Of a DNA stretch of 64,000 bases, positions 36,495 through 45,472 are shown one piece after another. The notes beneath the pieces are model-generated. The model was not told the DNA's origin. It did no database searches and was given only the letters and a program-made list of their open reading frames with translations. The DNA lies in assembly GCF_000018865.1 (NCBI RefSeq), contig NC_010175.1, positions 2,046,001 through 2,110,000 of the forward strand. The letters are read 5' to 3'. The number at the start of each line of letters is the position of its first letter. Position 1 is the first letter of the stretch. The translations under genes were made by a program, and so were the position numbers. The DNA is from Chloroflexus aurantiacus J-10-fl. Lineage in GTDB: Bacteria; Chloroflexota; Chloroflexia; Chloroflexales; Chloroflexaceae.

Positions 36495-37874
36495 ATGGGC
36501 GTAGCGCTCAATCAAACGATTTTCCGGGCGTATGATATTCGCGGTATTGTTGAGGTTGATCTCGATGAGGCGATCTATGAACGGTTAGGGCGCGCAACCG
36601 GCACGCTCTTCCGCAACGAGGGCCGGCAGCGGATTGTCGTGGCCCGTGATGCTCGCCTCAGTTCACCGCGATTTCAAGCAGCATTAATTCACGGCTTACG
36701 TGCCACCGGGATGGATGTGATCGATATTGGTATGGTGGCAACGCCGGTGATGTATTTTGCGGTTGAGGCATTAGGGGCTGATGCCGGGGCCATTGTTTCG
36801 GCCAGTCACAATCCGCCGGAATTTAATGGTCTGAAGTTACGCCGCGCAGAACCGCGCTTTGGGTCTGAACCATTACCATCGGCTGCTATTCAAGAAGTGG
36901 GACGGATCGCCGCTTCTGGGGAGTTCGCTCAGGGGAGTGGTGGCTACGAGCAGGTGGACATCGGCCCGGCCTATGTCGAGTCGGCACGGCGCTGGATTGA
37001 TTTCGGCGGTCGACGTCCTCGCGTTGTGCTGGATGGTGGGAATGGTGTGGCCGGGCCGCTGGCTGTCGCAATGTATGAGGCGTTGGGGATTGAGGTTATT
37101 CCCCTCTTCATTGAGCCAGATGGTACCTTTCCCAACCATCATCCCGATCCGTTGAAGGTCGAGAACCTGCGCCACTTGCAGGCCGCGGTCCGCGAATACC
37201 GGGCCGATCTCGGTATTGGGCTTGATGGTGATGGGGATCGGCTGGGTGTAGTTGATGGTCATGGCGAGGTGGTGTTTGCCGACCGCTATCTGATTGTGCT
37301 GGCGAAGGCGCTCCTGGCGAAGCGCAAAGGGCCAGTGGTCTTCGATGTGAAGTGTAGTGCGGTGTTACCCCAGGCTATCCGCGAGTTGGGTGGTGAACCG
37401 GTAATGTGGAAGACCGGCTACACCAGCCTCTCGGCGAAGATGCGCGAGATTGATGCCGTACTGGGGGGTGAGCTGAGCGGACATACGATCTTTCCGTTCC
37501 CCGGGCGGTACTTCGACGATGGCGCGTTTGCCGGTGCAGTGCTCTTGCATGCGCTGTCAGAGCTGGGGCAGACGCTCAGCGAAGCATTGGCACCGTATCC
37601 GGTATTGCCTTCAATTGATGAAGGACGAATCCCGTTTCCTGAAGAACGGAAGTTTGCAGTGATCGATTTCTTGCGCGAGCGATTTACCGGTAAGTATCCG
37701 ATTATTGATATCGACGGGGTGCGCATCGATTTTGGTGATGGGTGGGGGCTGGTGCGTGCCTCAAATACCGAGCCGGCAATTACGACCCGCTTCGAGGCGC
37801 AGACGTGGGAGCGCGTTCAAGCAATTCGTGATGAGATGTTGAGTGTCGTCGAGGAGTTCCGCACACGGGCATGA
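36495..37874 (+). CDS. Phosphomannomutase/phosphoglucomutase
   Basis: 459 residues of the alpha-D-phosphohexomutase superfamily, all four functional sites present: active Ser loop IVSASHNPPEFNGLKL, metal loop GLDGDGDRLGVV, sugar-specificity loop GGELSGH and phosphate loop VRASNTEPAITTR. It converts hexose-6-phosphate to hexose-1-phosphate for nucleotide-sugar synthesis, feeding the glycan pathways nearby. GELSGH fits the dual PMM/PGM group. Its stop overlaps the next start (ATGA), so the pair is translationally coupled. Confidence 0.92.
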   Translation: MGVALNQTIFRAYDIRGIVEVDLDEAIYERLGRATGTLFRNEGRQRIVVARDARLSSPRFQAALIHGLRATGMDVIDIGMVATPVMYFAVEALGADAGAIVSASHNPPEFNGLKLRRAEPRFGSEPLPSAAIQEVGRIAASGEFAQGSGGYEQVDIGPAYVESARRWIDFGGRRPRVVLDGGNGVAGPLAVAMYEALGIEVIPLFIEPDGTFPNHHPDPLKVENLRHLQAAVREYRADLGIGLDGDGDRLGVVDGHGEVVFADRYLIVLAKALLAKRKGPVVFDVKCSAVLPQAIRELGGEPVMWKTGYTSLSAKMREIDAVLGGELSGHTIFPFPGRYFDDGAFAGAVLLHALSELGQTLSEALAPYPVLPSIDEGRIPFPEERKFAVIDFLRERFTGKYPIIDIDGVRIDFGDGWGLVRASNTEPAITTRFEAQTWERVQAIRDEMLSVVEEFRTRA

Positions 37875-38986
37875 GCGCGTATCGACGCCCTTTCCTACAG
37901 TCGTGGGAGGCAGCGTATACTGCCGGGTTCACGCTTGAACACCTGCGTCGCCGGGCGATGACGGTTGGTATGGCGTTGGCTCAACAACGTGCGCGTTGTT
38001 TGATCGGTTTTGATACGCGCTTTCTGGCAAACCTCTTTGCCCAGACGCTGGCACAAGACCTGGTGGCGCAGGGGGTAACAGTTCTGCTCGCCAGCACGCC
38101 AACCCCCCTGCCCGCCATCCACCACGCGCTCGATCAGAAGCAGGCCGATTGTGCATTGTATGTGTCGGCGCGCAATCGCCCTTACTATATCGGGGGGTTG
38201 CTCCTGATCGCTGATGAGAAGTCTGGTTTGAGCATTGCACCGACATCTGCTCCGTTGCCAGACGTTGAGTTTCCACCTGCCACGCCGAATATAGCGACTA
38301 TTGATATTCGTACACCCTACATCGAGGCCTTACGTCAGGCGATTGATCTGGATGCTATTCGCCGCCTCCCGCTGACCTTTTTCGTCGATGCCATGGCCGG
38401 TACAACTGCCGGTATCATCACAACTCTGTTCGGTGAAGGGGGACAGACACGGGCAATTGAGATTAATCGTGATCCAGACCCGCTCTTTGGGCGTGGGTCG
38501 CCGCAGCCATTTGAAGCGAGTCTTCACCGGTTACGGAAGCTGGTGCGGGAGAGCGACTCACACCTCGGATTGGCGATTGCTGGTGATGGTACTGCATTGG
38601 CTGTGGTTGAACCGGGTGGTGAAGTGCTGGAACCGTTTGAGGCTGCACTGCTGCTGGCCGGTCACCTTGCTACCCACTACCGGCAGCGTGGCCTGGTGAT
38701 TGCACCGCCACCAGCTCCAAATAGCCCGTTGCAGGCTCAGGCAAGGCAACTGGCTGCGTGGCAAGAAGCAACCGGGATGAAGCTCGAACTGGCCGGTGAT
38801 GGTTTGTACACCGAACGGCAACCGGTTGTGGCAATGACGGCGAGTGGCGAAGTGGCACTGAGCCGCTGGAGTTCCTGCCCGGATGGATTGCTGGCCGGTC
38901 TGTTCTTTTGCGAAGCAGCGGCGCGGAGCAACGGTGGGCTGCGCACTCTGTACACTGCCCTACGCGCTCAATTTGGTGTTCAGTAA
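37871..38986 (+). CDS. Degenerate phosphohexomutase paralogue
   Basis: 371 residues that align in order with the upstream mutase but lack its key residues. The Ser loop reads YVSARNRPYYIGGLLLI instead of SASHNPPEFNGLKL. The metal loop reads AIAGDGTALAVV instead of DGDGDR, losing two of three Asp. No phosphate loop of the RASNTEP type is seen, and the C-terminal domain is short. It therefore looks like a pseudoenzyme. Tight coupling to the active mutase (4-base overlap) suggests a regulatory or complex-forming role. The frame is intact and long, so it is not a decaying gene. Confidence 0.75.
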   Translation: MSAYRRPFLQSWEAAYTAGFTLEHLRRRAMTVGMALAQQRARCLIGFDTRFLANLFAQTLAQDLVAQGVTVLLASTPTPLPAIHHALDQKQADCALYVSARNRPYYIGGLLLIADEKSGLSIAPTSAPLPDVEFPPATPNIATIDIRTPYIEALRQAIDLDAIRRLPLTFFVDAMAGTTAGIITTLFGEGGQTRAIEINRDPDPLFGRGSPQPFEASLHRLRKLVRESDSHLGLAIAGDGTALAVVEPGGEVLEPFEAALLLAGHLATHYRQRGLVIAPPPAPNSPLQAQARQLAAWQEATGMKLELAGDGLYTERQPVVAMTASGEVALSRWSSCPDGLLAGLFFCEAAARSNGGLRTLYTALRAQFGVQ

Positions 38987-39008
38987 TCCGTTGTAGAGTG
39001 TCTAATCC

Positions 39009-40184
39009 ATGAAACAAATTGTCAGTCGTCTAAGCGCATTACGCCACCTGCTGCCATCGCTCTCCCTTACTTTTATCGGGATCGTGCTGCTCTCGCTGGG
39101 GGTTGCTTACCTCTTCATCCATGCCTATCGTACCGTCGAAGGGTTGCCCGACGTTGTCTGGTGGTTGACTCTGCAATTTCTGCCGCGCCCACTGCGCGGT
39201 GTTCTGCTGCTGGCGGTCGGGCTGATGGTGCTGGCGGGGGGTATCTGGCAGCTTAGCGGCGTGGTAGTCATTCCTCGCCCACAACAGTTGCCTGCCGATG
39301 GTGAGCTGGTCTTGGGATATGACCGGGCGCGTCGGCCACGCCGGGTTGTAGTTATCTCTGGCGGTGCCGGGATGTTGATTTTGTCGGGATTGAGCGATCA
39401 GGTTGATCGCATGACGTGTATTGTCCCGATCACCGATCCGGTTGAGTATTACTATCGTGCTTCGGGGTTGCTGAACCAACCGAATGTCTATTACGTCGTG
39501 CCGACCCCAGAACCGCTCGAAGTAATTGCTGAGCTTGATGATGGCACGCTGATCGATGTGCGTCACATTCACCTGCATCCTGAACTGGCGGAACGGTATG
39601 TGCGTCAGTTGCGGCTGAGTCAGGCGGCGCTCCCGCAATTGACGCGGGTAACCCTGGATGCGCTGCGTGAAGCTGATGCGATTGTGTTAGGGCCGGGAAG
39701 TCTCTTCGAGAGCATTCTGCCCAACTTTCTGCTGCCCGAGTTTGCCGAAGCGGTACGGACAAGTAGTGCGAAGAAGATCTTCATCTGCAATTTGATGACC
39801 GAGCCAGGGCGAACGAGCGGCTTTCGCGTCGCCGATCATATCCGCGTGATCAGAGAGTTTGCCGGTATCACCCCGGATTATGTGCTGGTCAATGCCCAAC
39901 GCATTGATCCGGAGACGACGCGCATCTACGCCGCGGCCCATCAAACCCCCGTCTATCTCGATCCGAGTGATTACGAGGAGCTGGCAACGATCCCTGGCGA
40001 TATGCATGGTCAGCGTGGGGTGATGATCGAGGGTAGTATGGTCATCGAGGCCGATTTGTCGGCAGCGGTCATTCAGTACACGACATCACTCGATAATCCA
40101 CAGCAGAGCCGGGCAGTACGGGTGCTGCGCCACGACGGCCAAAAGCTGGCAGCAGCATTGCTTGAGTTGCTCCGACGGGCGTAG
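39009..40184 (+). CDS. Membrane-anchored YvcK/CofD-like protein
   Basis: 391 residues. Two N-terminal membrane segments (LSLTFIGIVLLSLGVAYLFI; GVLLLAVGLMVLAGGIWQLSGVVVI) precede a YvcK-like domain. RRVVVISGGAGMLILSGL stands in the Gly-rich nucleotide loop; ADAIVLGPGSLFESILPNFLLPEFAEAV and KIFICNLMTEPGRTSGFRVADHI are strongly typical. YvcK proteins bind UDP-sugars and influence cell-wall and gluconeogenic balance. The normal GGGTG loop and following Asp-rich part are altered (SGGAG), so the family role may be changed. It is third in the mutase operon, 22 bp after its neighbour, which fits control of nucleotide-sugar supply. Confidence 0.75.
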   Translation: MKQIVSRLSALRHLLPSLSLTFIGIVLLSLGVAYLFIHAYRTVEGLPDVVWWLTLQFLPRPLRGVLLLAVGLMVLAGGIWQLSGVVVIPRPQQLPADGELVLGYDRARRPRRVVVISGGAGMLILSGLSDQVDRMTCIVPITDPVEYYYRASGLLNQPNVYYVVPTPEPLEVIAELDDGTLIDVRHIHLHPELAERYVRQLRLSQAALPQLTRVTLDALREADAIVLGPGSLFESILPNFLLPEFAEAVRTSSAKKIFICNLMTEPGRTSGFRVADHIRVIREFAGITPDYVLVNAQRIDPETTRIYAAAHQTPVYLDPSDYEELATIPGDMHGQRGVMIEGSMVIEADLSAAVIQYTTSLDNPQQSRAVRVLRHDGQKLAAALLELLRRA

Positions 40185-40716
40185 GGTGTTGGAGTTGCGC
40201 TGCTTCCAGCAGTGAGAGGCGACCCGCCCCTGCCTGCGCTGGGCTATGCATTACCCATAACCGGTGTCAACCACGTGCGCATCAGGCGGGTATGATCGCT
40301 ATTGGTGCTGTTTTGAGCGACTGGCCCGGTGGCAGCGCACAGCTCTAGCCGTGCCAGCACGTGCCGGGTGGATTGCTGTATCCGCTCGTTATGCTCGTGT
40401 CGCGCGGTGTGGAGTGCGACACGCACATGACGAGGGGCAAGGCAACCTATCCAGCGCGTGATGGCACTGTAGATAGTCGTCAACACTCCTCAATTCCATA
40501 CAGATGGAGTGGGAGCAGGAATCCTGTCGTTGGTGATTTGGTAAGCGTTCATGGACCTGTGCGATAGTCTGATAGTACGACAGCACAGCTTTAGTGAAAT
40601 AAGTTCTAGTGTCCGAAGGTACAGCGCGACAGCGTGCTATAACTTCTATTCAACCAGATTCCGGGAAGAGGCAACATCGCTCTCCCCTTGGTACCGACAG
40701 TTCCGATGTTTAACCG
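40185..40716. other. Gap containing MITE fragment M2
   Basis: No gene. The first ~175 bp are unique; 40,362-40,608 is a fragment of the MITE family; the last ~100 bp are unremarkable. Confidence 0.6.
40362..40608. repeat. MITE-like element fragment M2
   Basis: The block TGGAGTGCGACACGCA...GGCAACCTATCCAGCGCGTGATGG matches the inner part of the elements at 1,804 and 43,221. It ends with GTGAAATAAGTTCTA at 40,608, the same right terminus with TA border. The left terminus is not recognisable, so this copy is truncated or diverged. Confidence 0.65.
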
Positions 40717-41574
40717 TCAGGAAAGAAACGGCATAACCTGTTCTATAAACGCTTCTGGTTGTTCATCCTGCACCAGCAAACTGGCTCGATCAATCACTAC
40801 CACTTTTGTTGCTACCCGAACCCGAACGAAACTGGCCGCCAACCGCAAAGGTGTGGTCGTGGCATCACTCCCCCAAACCAGAAGAGTCGGTTGGGTCAGG
40901 GTCGCGAAGGCTGAGGCAATATTACAGTTAAGCAGGCCACTAAGAAAACAGATCGGTGCATAATACGAACCAGGGCGACGGCATGTCTGATAGAAACCGT
41001 GCAGACGTTCAGAAGTAACATTTGCCGGATCGGCGTATGCCTGACTGGTGAGAAAAAGGCGAATGCTGGCCCGCGTGGTGAGTAATCGATACAGCAGCCG
41101 ACCTATCGGGCTGCGGAGGATTTGGTAGAGGGTGTACGCTGCTACACCGGGTGGACGATCCAGTTGACCAATACCGGTAGGACAGATCAGCACCAGGCGA
41201 TTGACCAGGTCGGGGCGGCGCACAGTAGCCATCACCGCATACGCCGCGCCTAATGAACTGGCAATCAGGGCAGCCGGTTGACCGATCCGTTCGAGGATGG
41301 TCGTGATCAGATCGATATACACCGCAGCCCGATAACGCCAGGGCGGACGCGCTGAATTGCCGTATCCGGGCAGATCGACCGCGTGGACGGCAAAATGCCG
41401 GCTCAGGCGTTGAAATGGTTCGCGCATCTCGAACACCGATGCAGCAGCATTAATGCTGTGAATGAGCAGGACGGGTTGACCGGTACCGGCCTGGTAGACG
41501 GCAATCGGCAGGCCGCGCCAGGTGATGTAGTCGGGCGACACCGGTAAGAGTGGTAAAGGCGATGCAGCAACCAT
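40717..41574 (-). CDS. Alpha/beta hydrolase-fold protein
   Basis: 285 residues. Oxyanion loop region PVLLIHSINAAASVFEMR, GYGNSARPPWRYR before the nucleophile elbow, the elbow ALIASSLGAAYAVMA (Ser in A-S-S-L-G, not the usual G-x-S-x-G), acid strand PTLLVWGSDATTTPLRLA. The position where the catalytic His is expected reads IDRASLLVQDEQPEAF, without a His. It may be catalytically impaired or use another residue. No operon partner is nearby. The ATG at 41,574 was kept because it gives the full fold. Confidence 0.75.
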   Translation of the reverse strand: MVAASPLPLLPVSPDYITWRGLPIAVYQAGTGQPVLLIHSINAAASVFEMREPFQRLSRHFAVHAVDLPGYGNSARPPWRYRAAVYIDLITTILERIGQPAALIASSLGAAYAVMATVRRPDLVNRLVLICPTGIGQLDRPPGVAAYTLYQILRSPIGRLLYRLLTTRASIRLFLTSQAYADPANVTSERLHGFYQTCRRPGSYYAPICFLSGLLNCNIASAFATLTQPTLLVWGSDATTTPLRLAASFVRVRVATKVVVIDRASLLVQDEQPEAFIEQVMPFLS

Positions 41575-42052
41575 ACTGTATCCTGTGTGATGTACGTAGA
41601 GCAGGAGTTTTAGACTTCACGCCTGCTACCAATAGCAAGCACGTGATACCTGCACGATAGCGCCATTGCTGCTCACCTGAATGGCAGTGACGTATGAACA
41701 GCCGCAGCCACACTATAGATTATGCAATAACATTAAATGAAATGCAATAACTTGTTATATATGCAAAATTATAACCATCACCTGGCGAAGACTGTGTGGT
41801 GGTGAAGGGATTGCACATATTACCTGATGGCCGTCACCATGTTCCGTGGATGCTTTCCTACCAGGTGATTACACTACCGGGAGCGAGCACGTGGGCTAAC
41901 CTACCACCTGGCATCGATTACGGGGGGAAGGGAAGCATGATTTCGACATAGCAGGTATCATGAACTGAACCGGAAATCCACCAGACCCGTTACGACAGAG
42001 ACTTCGCGCTATAATGAAGTAACGTTACCAATGCAAAGCAAAGGAAGGTAGC
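41575..42052. other. Non-coding region upstream of PH-domain gene
   Basis: No gene. 41,720-41,790 is AT-rich and lies upstream of the divergent genes on both sides. An imperfect inverted repeat (TACCAGGTGATTACAC...ACCTACCACCTGG) lies near 41,860-41,910. Confidence 0.5.
42010..42015 (+). promoter_or_regulatory. -10 element before PH-domain gene
   Basis: TATAAT at 42,010-42,015, 37 bases before the ATG at 42,053, followed by a good ribosome site (AAAGGAAGG). No convincing -35 box is seen. Confidence 0.4.
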
Positions 42053-42646
42053 ATGACTCAATCTCAACCCAACCGCTTTATGCCGGCACCACTTGATGAA
42101 TATGCGGTCAAGATTACGTATGGCCTGGCGTATCTTGGTGGGTTGCTGGTACTACCACAGTTTTTTGCCTACCTTGCCAATATCCGTTGGAACGGCTTAC
42201 AGATACCATTGGGACTGGCAGCCGCGCTGGCACTCTTCCTCTTGCTGAGTTATGCCTTTCAGCCACGGGCGTACCGGATTGATGCCAACGCACTGGTTAT
42301 CGAACGTCGCTGGGTACCGGCAATGATTATCCCGTTCGATCAGATCAGCGGGGTCTCGCTGGCTACTGGCTTAGCAGATATGCCACGCTTCGGATTGCGT
42401 TTTGCGTTCAACCCTGGCGTCTTCGGGTATCAGGGACCGTTTCGGCTTGATCCATACGGGCAAGTCGCCCTCTTTGCCACCAATCGCCATCGGCTGGTTG
42501 CCATCGCCCGCTATGATGCTTCGGTTGTGATCATCAGCCCTGATCGACCACGAGATTTCATTGCTGCCCTGAATGAGCAGCGGCTCGTAGCTGCAACCCG
42601 CCAGATGGAAGAGCGGGATGTTTCGGAGGTACAGAATGCGGTTTAA
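42053..42646 (+). CDS. Membrane protein with bacterial PH-like domain
   Basis: 197 residues. Two membrane segments (ITYGLAYLGGLLVLPQFFAYLA; IPLGLAAALALFLLLSYAF) are followed by a PH-like domain (YRIDANALVIERRWVPAMIIPFDQISGVSLA...RLVAIARYDASVVIISPDRPRDFIAALN) as in PF10882-type proteins. No enzymatic role is evident. AAAGGAAGG precedes the ATG by 5-6 bases. It overlaps the next gene by 11 bases and the two form a likely operon. Confidence 0.7.
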   Translation: MTQSQPNRFMPAPLDEYAVKITYGLAYLGGLLVLPQFFAYLANIRWNGLQIPLGLAAALALFLLLSYAFQPRAYRIDANALVIERRWVPAMIIPFDQISGVSLATGLADMPRFGLRFAFNPGVFGYQGPFRLDPYGQVALFATNRHRLVAIARYDASVVIISPDRPRDFIAALNEQRLVAATRQMEERDVSEVQNAV

Positions 42647-43223
42647 GGCGCTGGATCGGCTCTATTTGCGCTGTCGTTACGACCAGTTTATTCCAGGGGC
42701 ATTGCACGAAGACGGTCGGCGCTACTTACCGCAGATTGTGGTGACACCGCTGGATGCCGGTACAGACACGGCAGTGGGAACGAGACTCTGGCTGGTTGAC
42801 CGGCATCATCGGGTTGATCCAACGCTCGTAGGCCAAATCATTAATGTGCGACTGCTGTGTGCACTCAGTAGTATCAGGATGCAAGTTCCGCCGTTGCGAG
42901 CAGGTTTTATCACATCACCAAGCGAAACTGCCACTACGCCACTGAGTGAACCGGTCATCTACGGTCAGGTTGCCGATGTATTGACCTGGGAGGTGCAGCG
43001 CGAACATCTGCCGTTCGAGACCCTGTACACCGAACTGGTGATCAGGCTGAGCGAACGGGCGACAATCGGGCTGCGCACAACACTCAGTGCACCCCGAATT
43101 GCCGATCTGATAGGTTGTACTGAATTGCTTGCCGGTCACTGGATAGAAATTCAGCGATCCCGGATCGATATTCTCGCCCTTGAAACCGATTGTACCGAAC
43201 CTGTACAATCAACGGGCCTGTAG
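42636..43223 (+). CDS. Conserved-looking protein of unknown function
   Basis: 195 residues from the ATG at 42,636, chosen because GGAGG lies 5 bases ahead; an upstream in-frame ATG at 42,618 has no such site. The protein is mixed alpha/beta with no membrane segment or recognised motif (MRFKALDRLYLRCRYDQFIPGALHEDG...VDRHHRVDPTLVGQIINVRLLCAL). Its stop codon TAG (43,221-43,223) is formed by the first bases of the MITE inserted there, so the original C-terminus may have been changed. Expression is probably coupled to the PH-domain gene. Confidence 0.6.
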   Translation: MRFKALDRLYLRCRYDQFIPGALHEDGRRYLPQIVVTPLDAGTDTAVGTRLWLVDRHHRVDPTLVGQIINVRLLCALSSIRMQVPPLRAGFITSPSETATTPLSEPVIYGQVADVLTWEVQREHLPFETLYTELVIRLSERATIGLRTTLSAPRIADLIGCTELLAGHWIEIQRSRIDILALETDCTEPVQSTGL

Positions 43224-43499
43224 AACCTGTTTCAAAAAACATCTACTATGAGGGTATCTCATTTGTTGCCGACCGGTTCCATGATCGTAACGAGCATACC
43301 CGGCATTCGCGTGACCAGCCGGGTCAACGACCTGACACGTACCAGATTGTGAGCACGGCTGGCGCGGCAGCATGGCTGCCGCACTCCAAACTTCGCGACA
43401 CACGGATGATGAGCGAACAAGGCAACCAATCCGGCGCGTGATAGCATCACAGATGGTTGTTAGAGCGCGACAGCATAGCGTTTTATGAAATAAGTTCTA
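43221..43499. repeat. MITE-like element M3 (complete)
   Basis: The element is 279 bp with TA at each border. Terminal repeats: GAACCTGTTTCAAAAAAC and, reversed, GAACTTATTTCATAAAAC (15 of 18 match). It carries the hairpin GCGGCAGCATGGCTGCCGC at 43,364-43,382 and no gene. Its ends match those of the IS427-like element at 10,599-11,450, the likely source of transposase. It is the uninterrupted counterpart of M1. Confidence 0.8.
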
Positions 43500-43528
43500 C
43501 TAACAGCGCTACAGGGGCAACTTTGTTA

Positions 43529-44665
43529 TCAAGATGGGCGCAGCGATCTGACCCTACGTGGTCGTAACACCTGTGCATAATACCCCATCAACTCTTGCAT
43601 CACCCGCGGCCAGGAACGCTGTTCAGCAATTGTCCGTCCAACCGTACCCTGGGCCAGACGCCGTTCATCACGGGCAAGGACTTCGCGGAGCCGGGATCGC
43701 AGATCACTCACAACACCGGGAGTGAACAGGTAGCCATTCTGACCGTGATGGATGAGATCAAGCGCACCACCAGCCCGTGCAGCAACCACCGGCAGAGCCG
43801 AGGCCATTGCCTCCTGTACCACCTGACCAAAGGTGTCGGTATCAGACGGAAAGACAAATACGTCGGCGCTGGCATAAGCTGTTGCCAGGTCATCTCCTTT
43901 GAGATAGCCGGTAAAATGAACCGGCAGACCGGCACAACGGCGTTGCAATTCAGAGCGAAATGGACCATCGCCAACGATCACCAGACGGGTATTCGGCAGA
44001 CCACGAATGGCCTCTGGCAACAGATCAACCCGCTTTTCGGCAGCTACTCGTCCCACGTAGAGCACAACTCGCTCACCGGGCTGCACACCGACCGCAGCCC
44101 GCCAGGTCTCGCTGCGATAACGGGGATGAAAACGTTCAATATCGACACCGCGGCCCCAGATGCGCAAGCGGCGAAACCCAGCGGCTCGCAGCACGTTCAT
44201 CGTGAAGCGCGAAGGGCAGAGATTAATCCGGCAGCGGTTGTGAATCCAGCGCAACCAGGCATTGACGCCGTGTTTGAGGAAGCCAAATCCGTAATGCTGA
44301 CTGTACGCGCCAAAATCGGTATGGTACGAAGCAATCAACGGTAAGCCGAGCCGCCGCACAATACCGGGCACGATAGCCCCTAACACTACCGGGCCAACCA
44401 GATGCACCAGATCAGGTTGAAACCGTTGCAAGCGAGCGGTTAATCCCGGCTGCGGAGGGGTAAGCTTTACTTCCGGGTAGAGTGGCAATGGCATACCATT
44501 GAGTGGCACAATCTCCGCACCAGCATAGCTAGAGGGAGCACCATGGGGGGCAAATAAGAGCACGTCGTGCCCCTGATACTGCAAATACTCAAGTAGCCGA
44601 CAGAGGGTCGTCGTCACGCCGTTAACATCTGGGAGAAAGGTTTCGCAAATCAACGCGATACGCAT
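43529..44665 (-). CDS. GT4 glycosyltransferase (mannosyl/sulfoquinovosyl type)
   Basis: 378 residues, GT-B fold. The N-terminus MRIALICETFLPDVNGVTTTLCRLLEYLQ and HTDFGAYSQHYGFGFLKHGVNAWLRWIHNRC are characteristic of the MgtA/PimB and SqdX group of lipid glycosyltransferases. The donor side shows GERVVLYVGRVAAEKRVDLLPEAIRG, RLVIVGDGPFRSELQRR and the Glu motif DTDTFGQVVQEAMASALPVVAA. A glycolipid such as SQDG or a mannosyl lipid is a likely product. It stands alone, bordered by a MITE and a repeat. Confidence 0.85.
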   Translation of the reverse strand: MRIALICETFLPDVNGVTTTLCRLLEYLQYQGHDVLLFAPHGAPSSYAGAEIVPLNGMPLPLYPEVKLTPPQPGLTARLQRFQPDLVHLVGPVVLGAIVPGIVRRLGLPLIASYHTDFGAYSQHYGFGFLKHGVNAWLRWIHNRCRINLCPSRFTMNVLRAAGFRRLRIWGRGVDIERFHPRYRSETWRAAVGVQPGERVVLYVGRVAAEKRVDLLPEAIRGLPNTRLVIVGDGPFRSELQRRCAGLPVHFTGYLKGDDLATAYASADVFVFPSDTDTFGQVVQEAMASALPVVAARAGGALDLIHHGQNGYLFTPGVVSDLRSRLREVLARDERRLAQGTVGRTIAEQRSWPRVMQELMGYYAQVLRPRRVRSLRPS

Positions 44666-45472
44666 CTGCTTGCAGCTCCCACCTCTTGGTTCTTTTCTCC
44701 TCTATGCACGATACAGGAGAGATGTTAAGGCGATATGCAAGGGGCGTTAAAGACTGACTAATGATTGACTAAGCCTGGAGTTACCAATAACCGGCCCTTT
44801 ACGGGAAAGGTATCTCAATCCAAGTTGCCCCCTTACGCCACCACAGTGGTGCGGGTCGTTGAGCGCGACGGGGGGATGGGTGGAACACGGATGGACGCGG
44901 GTGAGGCGGATGCACGCGGATAGATCGTCACCCAAGGTACTCCCTTATATCACCACCGAGACACGGCGGATGGGCATACCAGATGTGCGTGACGTAGTGC
45001 GTCTACGGAACTGGCTGCGACCCACACGATGCATACCGGTCAGGTACGCTGCACGATGTGGTGCGCAGCGTCGTGCTGTGCATCATCGCCGGTAGTTTTT
45101 CGTGGCCTGCTCACAGCATAGGTGGCAACTTGGATTATCTTACGAAAGCCTGACATGCAGTACTACAATCGACAAAGCATGACGATACCGCAGTAAATCA
45201 TCACCCTGGACTTACTGCAAGCGTGTCAGCCAATGATGATCACCAGAAGCGCAAGACAACCATCGCGCTTTTTCTCGATGAAGCCAGGTTAAGGAAACAA
45301 CCAGGAATGTGAGCTAATGCACAATCAATCGTAACAACAACGGAGTATAATGATTAAGGAGCAAACTCATTTGCGCCATCTGATGAAGAAAACACGGTGA
45401 AATCGCACAGCCTGGCAGTGCACACAGGCTTCAACACGATAGACAGCGATCTGGCAAGTGGAGTTTGCAGGT
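44666..45472. other. Gap with one dispersed repeat unit
   Basis: No gene. It contains a single copy of the 190 bp dispersed repeat (44,948-45,135) and AT-rich sequence from 45,290 on that probably includes the promoter of the next operon. Confidence 0.55.
44948..45135. repeat. Dispersed ~190 bp repeat, single copy
   Basis: Begins TATCACCACCGAGACACGGC, contains GGTACGCTGCACGATGTGG and GCAGCGTCGTGCTGTGCATC, and ends near GCCTGCTCACAGCATAGGTG. Two tandem copies of the same unit lie at 62,611-62,990. Confidence 0.7.
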
